Origin: Adiantum capillus-veneris
Taxonomy: Eukaryota > Streptophyta > Polypodiopsida > Polypodiales > Pteridaceae
Assembly (NCBI GenBank): GCA_014529385.2
Contig: CM043950.1
Span: forward strand, 66,168,935 to 66,232,934
Direction: 5' to 3'
DNA: 64,000 nucleotides
Positions 13,201 through 22,351 of the stretch are shown here, piece by piece. A program made the position numbers and the translations under genes. The notes beneath the pieces are model-generated. The model saw only the letters and a list, made by a program, of their open reading frames with translations, was not told the DNA's origin and made no database searches. Each line of letters opens with the position of its first letter. Position 1 is the first letter of the stretch.

Positions 13201-14090
13201 GGGCATTATAACTAGGTCCACCACTTGTCCAAGCTATGCTCTGATAAAGAAAGGGGATTTTCGTTTAAAGGTCCACCATGTGTTCAACCTTTCTAATATA
13301 GAAAGGGGATTTTGGTTTCAAGGTCCACCACGTGTTCAACCTTGCAAGACTCAAGGGATACTTGGACATTGGAAAGCATAGTCCTATAGTAGTTGATAGG
13401 TGGCAGTGGGTATTACAACTAGGTCCAACCTATGCTCTCATATCGCAAAGAGGCTTTGCTTTCAAGGTCCACCACTTGTCCAACCTTGCTTCCATTTAAG
13501 AAATGAGGGGCTACGTAAACATTGGCAAGCAAGGTAGCAAGGTTCTAAGGTGTTTCACCTTGGATATTGGGCATTATAACTAGGTCCACCACTTGTCCAA
13601 GCTATGCTCTGATAAAGAAAGGGGATTTTCGTTTAAAGGTCCACCATGTGTTCAACCTTTCTAATATAGAAAGGGGATTTTGGTTTCAAGGTCCACCACG
13701 TGTTCAACCTTGCAAGACTCAAGGGATACTTGGACATTGGAAAGCATAGTCCTATAGTAGTTGATAGGTGGCAGTGGGTATTACAACTAGGTCCAACCTA
13801 TGCTCTCATATCGCAAAGAGGCTTTGCTTTCAAGGTCCACCACTTGTCCAACCTTGCTTCCATTAAAGAAATGAGGGGCTACGTAAACATTGGCAAGCAA
13901 GGTAGCAAGGTTCTAAGGTGTTTCACCTTGGATATTGGGCATTATAACTAGGTCCACCACTTGTCCAAGCTATGCTCTGATAAAGAAAGGGGATTTTCGT
14001 TTAAAGGTCCACCATGTGTTCAACCTTTCTAATATAGAAAGGGGATTTTGGTTTCAAGGTCCACCACGTGTTCAACCTTGAAAGACTCAA
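1260..14090 (+). repeat. Tandem satellite array, 368-bp unit, about 35 copies
   Basis: The same text recurs every 367-369 bases through the whole interval; unit starts at 2899, 3267, 3636, 4003 and then 9152, 9520, 9888, 10256 and 10624 show the spacing directly. Copies differ mainly by single-base changes and 1-bp indels. Two sites vary in a linked way: AACCTATG with CCATTTAAG, or AACGTATG with CCATTAAAG. Each unit includes one CACGTG and one perfect hairpin AAGGTGTTTCACCTT. Repeated open frames of 60-83 codons exist on both strands, but they are a by-product of repetition: they lack any domain and shift freely with indels. Whether the array is transcribed, intronic or heterochromatic cannot be told from sequence. 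Confidence 0.98.
2899..3266 (+). repeat. Representative satellite unit with internal two-half structure
   Basis: This unit shows the nested design. One half starts at GGGCATTATAACTAGG and is 207 bp; the other starts at GGGTATTACAACTAGG and is 161 bp. Both pass through the same series: TAACTAGGTCCA, TATGCTCT, an AAAG-rich stretch, TTTCAAGGTCCACCA, TGTTCAACCTT or TGTCCAACCTT, then ACATTGG and AGCA. The longer half carries the module GAAAGGGGATTTT...GGTCCACC...TGTTCAACC twice, 52 bp apart (from 2949 and 3001). The shorter half has lost about 11 bp (CACTTGTCCAA) after its first GGTCCA. The unit is therefore a dimer of an older repeat of about 160 bp plus an added module. Confidence 0.85.
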
Positions 14091-14625
14091 GGGATACTTG
14101 GACATTGGAAAGCATAGTCTTATAGTAGTTGATAGGTGGCAGTGGGTATTAAACTAGGTCCAACCTATGCTCTTATATAGCAAAGAGGCTTTGGTTTCAA
14201 GGTCCACCACTTGTCCAACCTTACTTCCATTAAAGAAATGAGGGGCTACGTAAACATTGGCAAGCAAGGTAGCAAAGTCCTAAGGTATTTCACCTTGGAT
14301 ATTGGGCATTATAACTAGGTCCACCACTTGTCCAAGCTATGCTCTGATATAGAAAGGGGATTTTTGTTTCAAGGTCCACCACGTGTTCAACCTTGAAAGA
14401 CTCAAGGGATACTTGGACATTGGAAAGCATAGTCCTATAGTAGATGATAGGTGGCAGTGGGTATTACAACTAGGTCCACCACTTGTCCAACCTATGCTCT
14501 CATATAGCAAAGAGGCTTTGGTTTCAAGGTCCACCACTTGTCCAACCTTGCTTCCATTAATATAGCAAGGAGGATTTGGTCTCAAGGTTCACCACTTGTC
14601 CAACCTATGCAAACCTTTTTCATGT
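14080..14625 (+). repeat. Degenerate right edge of the satellite
   Basis: From about 14,080 the units diverge (CTTGAAAGACTC, AGTCTTATAG, TATATAGCAAAG) and the spacing shortens; the last recognisable core is near 14,590. The copy at about 14,470-14,500 still has ACTAGGTCCACCACTTGTCCAACCTATG, i.e. the 11 bp that core units lack at this point, so it looks like an ancestral form preserved at the margin. The edge lies only about 80 bases before the splice acceptor of the next gene. Confidence 0.85.
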
Positions 14626-14685
14626 TGTAGCATGATTTTTGGTTTGAAGAGTATTTTTCTATAACTATGGATTTAACAATGTAAT

Positions 14686-14700
14686 CTTTTTACTTACAGG
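14686..14700 (+). promoter_or_regulatory. Probable 3' splice site before the transposase-like exon
   Basis: A pyrimidine-rich stretch ATCTTTTTACTTACAG ends at 14,699, one base before the ATG at 14,701. In the coding frame, upstream stops occur at 14,662 and 14,674, so the frame cannot extend leftwards without splicing. This fits a plant acceptor. The upstream exon, if any, would lie beyond or inside the satellite and I cannot locate it. Confidence 0.6.
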
Positions 14701-17700
14701 ATGGACTTTGAATCTGGGGAGAAAGTACATATGATACTTGACAATGAAATCGTTGGTATTGGTTGTGTGTGTAGAACAGATCCAGATTCCACTTGTGGTG
14801 GTACAAAGATAGGGCTGGGAAATGTCTCCATACTAGTGGAGGAATGCTTGAAGGATGTGGTCCTACCTTTTCCTACAATGGATACTTCATCTCTCCAAGG
14901 CTCATTATGGAGTGCTGTTCGATGGTCAAAGCTTCTTTTGCAATCTTTTGTATTAAATGGGAACTTAATTGATCCACACGAAAGCTACAATGGTGATGAA
15001 GAACATGATCATTCTGATCCTCTAGTTACAGATGCAATACCTATGACAAGCCCAGAATTTGAAGCAATGATTCGAGAGTCTTGGAGAAATCAGAGGGTCC
15101 TTTTAAAAGATGACACAATGATGCAAACCATGAATGAAGGGACCATCTTATATGTATTTCCACATGATTATGTCAACTTTCAGGAACTTGGTCCTGATTG
15201 TGTGGGTGTGGGTATTGAAAGAGAAAATGCAAGCATTCATGATGTGGTTGAAGTGGGTAGCATCACTTTGCTAAAGTGGCCCATCAAGCAGACAACAATG
15301 TTGAATGGGAGCCCATTACAACGCTTTGTTCCTGTTGATGGCATGCATGCTACATATGAGGATGTATCCAACGATGGAAATGTTGGAAAAAAACTTGATG
15401 GGAGTAATGTTGTCCAGTTGTCAAGGAAGAGACGATACACTTTCATGAACAGGACTCAAAAATCAAAAGCAGCACCAGCTTCGACTTTTTACCTTTCAAA
15501 CAAATCAATTCAAAGGGTATCATGCATTGATTGTTGTGCACAAAAATGCTGCCAATTTGCAGATCGTGATATGGTGACAAGGTTACGACAACAATTTTGG
15601 GGAGAGTCTCAAAAATCACGCACTAATTATGTTTATGATGTTCTTTCTATATGTTATCAGAAAGATGAGAAGTCACGATACCAATTCAGGCTAAATGGCT
15701 CTATTGTTTGTTGTAGAGCATGGTATGAGCTACATGGAATACCAAAGACATCATTTTATCGATACAAGGAGAACTTTGAAAATGGTGTGCGCCAATATGT
15801 ACATGGGAACACATGTACATTGAGAAGGGGACTTCAACATACTAGTTTAGCAAGAGCACTACTAAACGAGTTTGTGGAAAATAACTCTGAGAAAATGCCA
15901 CATAGAAGTAGAACACTGCTAGATGGCTCAAGAGAGACTCAATTGGTGATTCCATCAACATACAAACAAGTGGATATTTTATGTGAAATCAACACGACAC
16001 TTGACCAAATGGGCTATGAGAAGAAGCTATCCCAATCTTCTTTTGGTAGAATTTGGAACAAAGAGTACCCACATGTCACTTTAACAAAGACGAGTGAGTT
16101 CTCTAAGTGCAATATTTGTAGCTCAATCAAGGCAAGGTTAGAAGCTAAACCTTCTCTTGAAGAGAGAGCTCTTCTCTTGAGGGAGAGAGAAGTTCACATG
16201 GCACAACAAAAGAGTTGCAGAAGCCTATATTATGCATGGCGCACGTATTCAGAAACTCAACCACAAAAATATGTATGCATAATCCATGATAAGATGGATC
16301 AAAAGAAGACTGCCATTCCTAGATTACGCATTGTTCCCAAGGGTGTGGATTCAGGATATAATCTGCAGGTGGCATTGATTGGCATGATCACTCATGGACA
16401 TGGAGAAGGTCATTACGGACACTTTGTCTTGAATGGTTTGTGGCCAGCTGATCCAAATCTTACAATTGGCTCAATTGCTAATTGTTTACATAACCTCGAG
16501 AGGATAGATAAGCATCCTCTTGGTGATCTAGTAACAAATGGACTTCCAAGGAGCAATATTTCACTACTACATGCTTTGAACTCAAGGGATGCTTTGGACT
16601 ACCATAACTTGAGTGATGGAAAAGAGCCCATTGTGCAGTCGTCAGAAATTGCAGAAGAGGAATTGGGGTCAACATTTCGCAGATTGCCAGAGAACTTGTT
16701 GCTACAATTGGATAATTGTGCAGGGGAAAACAAAAATCGATACTTATTTGCCTATTTGTCAATGCTTGTTGCAAGGGGTGTTTTCAAAACCATCCAGCTG
16801 GGATTTTTAATGGTTGGGCATACACATGAGGACATAGACGCCATGTTTAGTAGGTTTTCAGAGAAGTTGAGAGTTACACAAACCTATACTTTGCCACATT
16901 TGATGGATACATTACGAAACAGCTCATCTTCATCTCCAGCTCCATTTTTTCTCACAAAGATCCCTGATTTCAAGCAATATTGTGATGGCTATCTTTGTGA
17001 TGGACAAGACATACTTGTTGGACATTCCAAACCGCTTCAGTTCAGGTTCTTTATGCAAGATGAGACACCAATGATGCAATATAAGGCACATGTAGGTGTA
17101 TCAAGTTGGAGTGGAAGTATTCGCCTTTGGAAAACAGACACAGAAGGCAAGCCAATGTTACCACATGGAGATCCACCTCTAGTACAAATGGCGGAGTATG
17201 TCAAGGCCCACGAAGAAGTCATTTTGGGGCTAAAGAACTATATAAAATTTTGGAAAAATTTAGGGAATGGTTCAAGTATTCCGCGATATTATAGACCCGT
17301 GATAGATTATTGGAGTAAGGTAATTGAAGAGATTGGAAAAGCAATCATATCAGAGGGAGTCTTGTATGAAATGTTTTGGCCAAAAACTCAAGAATATTCT
17401 CATCTACAAAGCACTACAATGAATTTGCAACAAGGAGCAGAAAGATTCCTAGGCCTTGAAGAGTTGAATGATCATTTTTGTGGGCCTCAACGAGATAGGC
17501 CAAGGGAAGAGTTTGACCCTATGTCTGATGTGCACCAAGGTGACTTTCTTATGCTTGTTCCGAGTGACACAGAAATCTATCCAGTGTGGCTTGCAATGGC
17601 TTTATCTGACATTGATAATGAGCCTACATCACCAAACTACAGAAAACTCTTGATTCAATATTGGGCACCTTGCGCGAGAAAAAGTGGGATGACAGATACT

Positions 17701-17928
17701 CAAGCTTACAGTAATTGTTGGAAGGGTTATTGGGCTGTCAACTATAAGGACCCACAAGTGTGGGAAACTATAGATGCAATTGTTTGGTCCTGGAGACCCA
17801 ACAAAGAAGGACCATTTTCTAGAATAAAGATTCCAGAAAGACATGCTCTAAAAGCCAAAGAAGGCCTCACTCGTGCACATCAGCCACACTTGGATCAAAG
17901 TTCAGATATGGTATCAAATGTGGAGTAG
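14701..17928 (+). CDS. Transposase-like protein, DUF7869 type, uninterrupted 1,075 codons
   Basis: The frame is intact from ATG to TAG, unlike almost every other gene in the window. Residues about 5-85 (ILDNEIVGIGCV ... VVLPFP ... VRWSKLLL) resemble the small domain found in plant En/Spm-associated proteins (DUF8039-like; moderate certainty). Cysteines cluster at 275-284 (CIDCC...CC), and CNIC lies at 470-473. The central region has IIHDKMDQ (D530, D533), LDNCAGENKN (D671) and VGHTHEDID (E710, D711, D713), the signature of DUF7869 proteins. The spacing of acidic residues suggests an RNase H-like DDE/D core, which is inference. The C-terminal 120 residues (GDFLMLVPSD ... QYWAP ... VWSW) look like a BAH- or tudor-like module. 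It probably encodes a mobile-element protein in the nucleus. I found no terminal inverted repeats. Alternative: a domesticated host protein. Confidence 0.8.
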   Translation: MDFESGEKVHMILDNEIVGIGCVCRTDPDSTCGGTKIGLGNVSILVEECLKDVVLPFPTMDTSSLQGSLWSAVRWSKLLLQSFVLNGNLIDPHESYNGDEEHDHSDPLVTDAIPMTSPEFEAMIRESWRNQRVLLKDDTMMQTMNEGTILYVFPHDYVNFQELGPDCVGVGIERENASIHDVVEVGSITLLKWPIKQTTMLNGSPLQRFVPVDGMHATYEDVSNDGNVGKKLDGSNVVQLSRKRRYTFMNRTQKSKAAPASTFYLSNKSIQRVSCIDCCAQKCCQFADRDMVTRLRQQFWGESQKSRTNYVYDVLSICYQKDEKSRYQFRLNGSIVCCRAWYELHGIPKTSFYRYKENFENGVRQYVHGNTCTLRRGLQHTSLARALLNEFVENNSEKMPHRSRTLLDGSRETQLVIPSTYKQVDILCEINTTLDQMGYEKKLSQSSFGRIWNKEYPHVTLTKTSEFSKCNICSSIKARLEAKPSLEERALLLREREVHMAQQKSCRSLYYAWRTYSETQPQKYVCIIHDKMDQKKTAIPRLRIVPKGVDSGYNLQVALIGMITHGHGEGHYGHFVLNGLWPADPNLTIGSIANCLHNLERIDKHPLGDLVTNGLPRSNISLLHALNSRDALDYHNLSDGKEPIVQSSEIAEEELGSTFRRLPENLLLQLDNCAGENKNRYLFAYLSMLVARGVFKTIQLGFLMVGHTHEDIDAMFSRFSEKLRVTQTYTLPHLMDTLRNSSSSSPAPFFLTKIPDFKQYCDGYLCDGQDILVGHSKPLQFRFFMQDETPMMQYKAHVGVSSWSGSIRLWKTDTEGKPMLPHGDPPLVQMAEYVKAHEEVILGLKNYIKFWKNLGNGSSIPRYYRPVIDYWSKVIEEIGKAIISEGVLYEMFWPKTQEYSHLQSTTMNLQQGAERFLGLEELNDHFCGPQRDRPREEFDPMSDVHQGDFLMLVPSDTEIYPVWLAMALSDIDNEPTSPNYRKLLIQYWAPCARKSGMTDTQAYSNCWKGYWAVNYKDPQVWETIDAIVWSWRPNKEGPFSRIKIPERHALKAKEGLTRAHQPHLDQSSDMVSNVE

Positions 17929-18130
17929 AATTATGTGGAGCTTCTATTGTGACTATACTAGTCAATTTGTAAACAAAATCTTTTTTGTATCTTCCTTTGT
18001 TTTATGTAATTTATAGTTATTATTCAAATCCATGTGTTGTACATCCTCTTGACTTTTGGTGTTTATCAACACCACAATCCTATGAGATTTTCACTTTATT
18101 TACTAGCCACACACCTCAATTTTTCCCACT
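17929..18130. other. 3' flank of the transposase-like gene
   Basis: This AT-rich stretch has TTATGTAATTTATAG-type words that could act as plant polyadenylation signals, but no single site stands out. It ends where the Helitron relic on the opposite strand begins, so the two genes converge tail to tail. Confidence 0.35.
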
Positions 18131-18463
18131 TTAAGTGGAAAATTCCCAAATTACATGAATTCGGTCGATTTGGAGATTCCCATAATGTGAGATTTTTACC
18201 AAAATACCTAATATGGTCTTATAGTGGGACGCTTTCATTGGTTTGTACTCAAATGCTAAAATCAACAATATATGTGCATGTGGAAGACCTTGCTTTTGAA
18301 ACTCGAACACACATACATGGCCAACAACATCTCCAAAGACAGCCTTTTTGATAAGCAAATGCATCATGTCTTTCAACTTTCGAAGAATACACATGAAATT
18401 AGATTTGGACGATCTACAACACTTTGTCTTGGTAGCAACGCTTCTTCTATTTCTCTCCATCAT
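18131..18463 (-). pseudogene. Helitron Rep domain fragment (HUH motif)
   Basis: On the minus strand the frame contains VFEFQKQGLPHAHILLIL, the conserved block of plant Helitron replicases in which H-A-H is the metal-binding HUH motif (near 18,277). After it the reading diverges and ends; the catalytic tyrosines and the whole Pif1-type helicase domain, expected at lower coordinates, are absent because the DUF7869-type gene occupies that place. This is a truncated relic and cannot encode a functional RepHel protein. Confidence 0.85.
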
Positions 18464-19120
18464 GGATTACATGTAAAGGTTATGAAGAGATCAGGATTTT
18501 CCCTCTTACGAACAATTGCCATGGCATCTGGGTACAATTGGCACATGTATCTTGTCCCTCCAGTGAGAGAAGAGGGAAAGACAATTCTACGCCCAGCAGT
18601 TTGTCCCAAAATAGTATCGATACCATCCCTAGCCTGAAGCATATCAGTCAAGCCCTGATAGACCTCAGCACGGAGTGTCCTCTGATAATTTCTTAGCCAT
18701 AAAAAACGTGAGTCCTCCATGGAACTATATGCATCCACAATATATTGCTGGAGCAATCTACTACCCCATAAAAGACACTCAGTGGTGTTATTTCTTATTT
18801 GTATTCAGAAACTATAGTATTTTTTTTGTGTAATTTTATGTCTAGATCCGCTTTGTAGCGAAGGATACCATCCATCTTCTCCCATTGGAAACAAAAGAGC
18901 ATACATAAGAGGCATGTATGATCGATGCAAATTAGAAATTCTTTTTAACCCCCCTCCTCGAAGATTTAATACTGTCACAATGTCCTATAGTTTTCTCATT
19001 GCCTTGCCCAGGCAATATAGTAGCAATTTCACCACCACGGGGAGCAAGATATTGCCACCCATTAGAGCGAGCTTCAGTTATCACCATCTTGATTTTTGAA
19101 ACAATAGATCCATTAACCAT
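18460..19120 (-). pseudogene. Helitron-like N-terminal domain, broken
   Basis: Two minus-strand frames continue the Helitron protein upstream of the Rep block. The piece at 18,756-18,460 has LLQQYIVDAYSSMEDSR, RAEVYQGL, GGTRYMCQLYPDAMAIV and PDLFITFTCNP, all standard for the Helitron-like N domain. The piece at 19,120-18,932 has LAPRGGEI, matching the PRGG segment that precedes it. The sequence between them (MPLMYALLFPMGEDGW in another frame, near 18,880-18,920) belongs to the same protein, so at least two frameshifts separate the parts. Confidence 0.85.
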
Positions 19121-19363
19121 AGCACCTGCAGTGCAAAATGCATGAGCCTAAGGATTCACCCTATGCATCATTTCTTGTAAATTTTGTAATACTTCAAACT
19201 CCACATGTGGAACATGAAGTAGTTTATTTTGTAGCTCATGTTCCGTGTCAAAAAAATACAATTGGGCAAATCGAGGAGCTTCATCACATCCTTCAATTGG
19301 CATTAAAGGACCAATGTTGTGATATATACAACAATGTGCCTTAAACGTGTAAACTCCTCTTCC

Positions 19364-20041
19364 TCAGGACATGTTTTCATCAATGTGAGCACCCAAAGAG
19401 GCAAATGCAAGTGCATCATTGTATCCACAAATATTCTTTAAGAAGTTTTTGCCTCTTCGTGTAGAGGATTGCATCAAATCTTTCAATTCTGGGGATGGCT
19501 CAATCAAAGGCAGCAAATGGATCTTGCCATCCAAATAACAATACTTTCCTACAAAATTACGAATACTTCTTCCTTCAACCTTCCATGTTGCAGCTCCACA
19601 TATGGAGCATTCAAAGTCTAAGCAGCCTAAGTTGTGTATCAAACATTTTCCAAATAGAATTGGTGCTATTGAAGGATTTTTCAAGATGGGAGAAGATGCA
19701 TAGTGAGAGCGAATTGGCAAACAATGTCTTTCCACTTTTGTATAATCTCCCTCCTCAAATACAACCGGAGGCTCTATACACATTTTCTCTACATTGCTTG
19801 CATGGTCTTCAACATGAATATCCATGCACTCATGATCTGGCTCTTGGACAACAATGGGTGGTCTTGGTGTCTCATAACAGTCTCTTTCATAAGAAATGTG
19901 TGGATGTAACCCTAAGACCCTCAATGCCTTATTATACAAAGTGTTCCTAGATATATTTCTTGCTATTTCACGTCTAGCTCTTCGAGATCGATTAAGTTGT
20001 CTAATATACCGTTCTTGCCTTGGGGGCAACATTTGCGGCAT
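19364..20041 (-). pseudogene. Helitron replicase N-terminal segment
   Basis: A 225-codon minus-strand frame opens with a basic region (RQERYIRQLNRSRRARREIA) and contains a zinc-type segment CSICGAATWKVEGRS followed by KIHLLPLIEPSPELKDLM and NDALAFASLGAHID. This order (CxxCGAxxWxxE, then LPxLxxxPxxLxxL, then YNxALAFASxGA) is characteristic of the N terminus of plant Helitron replicases. Position and strand make it the start of the same relic as 18,131-19,120. The open frame is intact within this segment. The Helitron 5' terminus should lie above 20,041; I did not identify it. Confidence 0.85.
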
Positions 20042-20138
20042 CTGTTATGAAACTTCAGTTATTAATTATTAATTAAACTAGAAACACATGAATGTACACC
20101 ATAATCCTAGCAATTTTACTTATCTTGTAAGGAAATTG

Positions 20139-20141
<3 letters not shown>

Positions 20142-20205
<64 letters not shown>
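20142..20205. repeat. (TA)n-(GA)n compound microsatellite
   Basis: About 32 bases of AT dinucleotides run directly into about 32 bases of GA dinucleotides. Confidence 0.97.
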
Positions 20206-20210
<5 letters not shown>

Positions 20211-20723
20211 GTAGTTTGCACTTCATTCACGTCCATTGTAGCCAGCATGATTATTTGGCTTTGGCAAATTGTGTTTGACCATTGCATTTAATTAATTTGA
20301 AGTGGCTCAAATCTCTGAAACTCTAGAACCTTGTAGCTTTGTTAAAGCACCCAATTCATTTGATGCAGCTCAAATATATGAAACCCCAGAACCCTGTAGC
20401 TTTGTAAAGGCACTCATTTGTTCATAGTACTCCTTAAAGTGGGCACAATTTCACCCAGGGCACAACCTTGGTCATTGTGTTGGCCCCCAGGAATTCCCAA
20501 GACCTCTGTGCAAAAATTCCCAAGAAACTCCAAGACCATTCGTTGACTCGTCTCAATCCGAGTGATGGCTGCCTGTAAGTGCACTTGATTTTCCAAGATC
20601 TTTGACTGTGTCTCTTCCATTTCATCATGCAAGTTCCACGCAATTACACCCTCAACCTTGCGACAAATGGCTCTCTAAAACCTATTCATTTTTTAAGTAC
20701 CTAAAGGTTTCTTGGTCCTTGTT
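20206..20723. other. Intergenic stretch, no gene recognised
   Basis: There is a short direct echo (AAACTCTAGAACCTTGTAGCTTTGTTAAAGCAC and AAACCCCAGAACCCTGTAGCTTTG, near 20,318 and 20,382). A 72-codon minus-strand frame at 20,414-20,632 has a helical, Gln/Glu-rich look (NQVHLQAAITRIETSQ) and may be a coiled-coil scrap, but nothing identifies it. Confidence 0.4.

Positions 20724-20807
<84 letters not shown>
20724..20807. repeat. (GA)n microsatellite
   Basis: About 84 bases of GA dinucleotides with one AAGA interruption near 20,738. Confidence 0.97.
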
Positions 20808-20812
<5 letters not shown>

Positions 20813-21511
20813 GTCAGAGTCTTGTGCATGAACCCAAGGCTCCCCAATTCCCCACTTCAATTAATTGGGCCTTTGTTTCTGACCCTCGGAACGTATCTCA
20901 AAATATACGTACTCACATTGCATTTTGCATACAGGGCCTCTCGTTCCCTCTCTCTCATGTGCACAAGCTTGGCTTGAATAATGATCCTTTGAAAGCTGCC
21001 AGGTGCAAGGGAGTACTTGCTTTGACTATACATTAACATTGTGTGCAATGCGTGTGTGCGTTGAGGGATCTACATAGAAGCTAATGGAGCAGTGTCACAA
21101 AAAATCATTTTTTCAGACATACAATATTACTTGCCTTGAATTTTCCAAGAGGAGATGTCAAAAAAAATGGTTATGCCTTTTCCCTTGCCCTAAACCGACA
21201 TTTTTGGAGTTGAAAACGGCATGACATTACACTGAGATGGTACATTTCCCCTTGCCCTGAACCGAAATTTTTGGAACTGAAAACGGCATGACATTTTGGG
21301 AATTGAAAATGGCATCACATCTCTCTTACAGACTTTGTAAACACTTTAAAGCTCTCCACCATCCCCGACCATGGCGACAATCAAGAGCCTGACCACCTCC
21401 TCCATTGGAGCTTCACCTGTAACCCCACTCCGTCCATGTCCCTAGAGGATGCTCTCTTTGTACCAAGCTTACAACTTGGCTCTTCTTGGCTGCTCACAAT
21501 TGTGTTGCCCT

Positions 21512-21514
<3 letters not shown>
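20808..21514. other. Intergenic stretch with a duplicated phrase
   Basis: No gene is recognisable. The phrase CCCTTGCCCT(A/G)AACCGA followed by TTTTTGGA...TGAAAACGGCATGACAT occurs near 21,183-21,227 and again near 21,250-21,294, a local duplication of about 65 bp. Confidence 0.5.

Positions 21515-21591
<77 letters not shown>
21515..21591. repeat. (CT)n microsatellite
   Basis: About 77 bases of uninterrupted CT dinucleotides. A second, shorter run of about 30 bases lies at 21,722-21,751. Confidence 0.97.
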
Positions 21592-21594
<3 letters not shown>

Positions 21595-22340
21595 TAAGTG
21601 TGGTAGATTGGTTATGCCATTTCCCTCTTGAATAATAGGTCTTCAGTTCAACTCCTCATCGGCTAGATCTTTAAGGTCTGTTGGGATAGTTTCCTACGAT
21701 GTTAAAACTCTCTTCTTCTTCTTCTTCTCTCTCTCTCTCTCTCTCTCTCTCATTTCATTTCATTTCATTGTCCTAACTAATTAGTCATTAACGTGGTTCC
21801 TTGCATGTGCCACCTTATCTACTCCTCGTTTGACCATGCGTGTTGCATCCTCCATAGCAGAGTCGTTCGACCATGGGCCACCTTCCATAGTAGAGGTGCA
21901 ACACCCCTCCCCCGTCCCGAATGCATTCGGTGCCTTGCCCGTGGTTGAGGCACACTATTGGGGCACTATTGGTCTACTGATCTCGCCCTGCCAGGGACGT
22001 CCTCTGGCCTCTGTACGCTTCCTTAGTGCTACCATTAGGAAATTTTGGAGGTCATTTGGAGGGCCTTATTGAAGAGAGAGAAAAGAAGTTGCAACCAATG
22101 AGCAGCAACCTTACGTAACGTAGAAATGCATGGAAAATATCACAAAAATGAAAGAAAGCATTTTAAAATATTGAGATTTGTCCCATTTTTGTAAGGTAAC
22201 TTCCTCGTCTCACAAAGTAGGGCCCACTGCCAGTAGCCGTCAAGTTGTTGAAACCTGATTACTGATTGATAGCTAACTCTCTCCCTTTATTAAAAGATAT
22301 TTACTCCCTTTATGAAAGGGTTTTAAAACTCATTCTCCCT
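21592..22340. other. Intergenic stretch, no gene recognised
   Basis: This stretch contains no domain-bearing frame. An open frame at 21,830-22,072 has ordinary composition but no recognisable motif. Confidence 0.4.
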
Positions 22341-22351
22341 CCATTATAGCT

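Noticed and set aside
1260-14090. Could the regular array be a CRISPR array?
   Set aside because: Whole units are repeated without unique spacers, the unit is 368 bp, and the setting is eukaryotic.
1178-14585. Dozens of 60-133 codon open frames on both strands of the satellite
   Set aside because: They recur with the 368-bp unit, change length with 1-bp indels, overlap each other on opposite strands and contain no domain; repetition explains them.
1260-14620. Calling the satellite centromeric
   Set aside because: The unit length and dyads would allow it, but a 13-kb array flanked by transposons gives no proof; only CenH3 binding or genome-wide abundance could show it.
18131-18351. Plus-strand frames opposite the Helitron relic (for example 18,034-18,351)
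   Set aside because: The minus strand holds the recognisable Helitron blocks; the plus-strand frames are their shadows.
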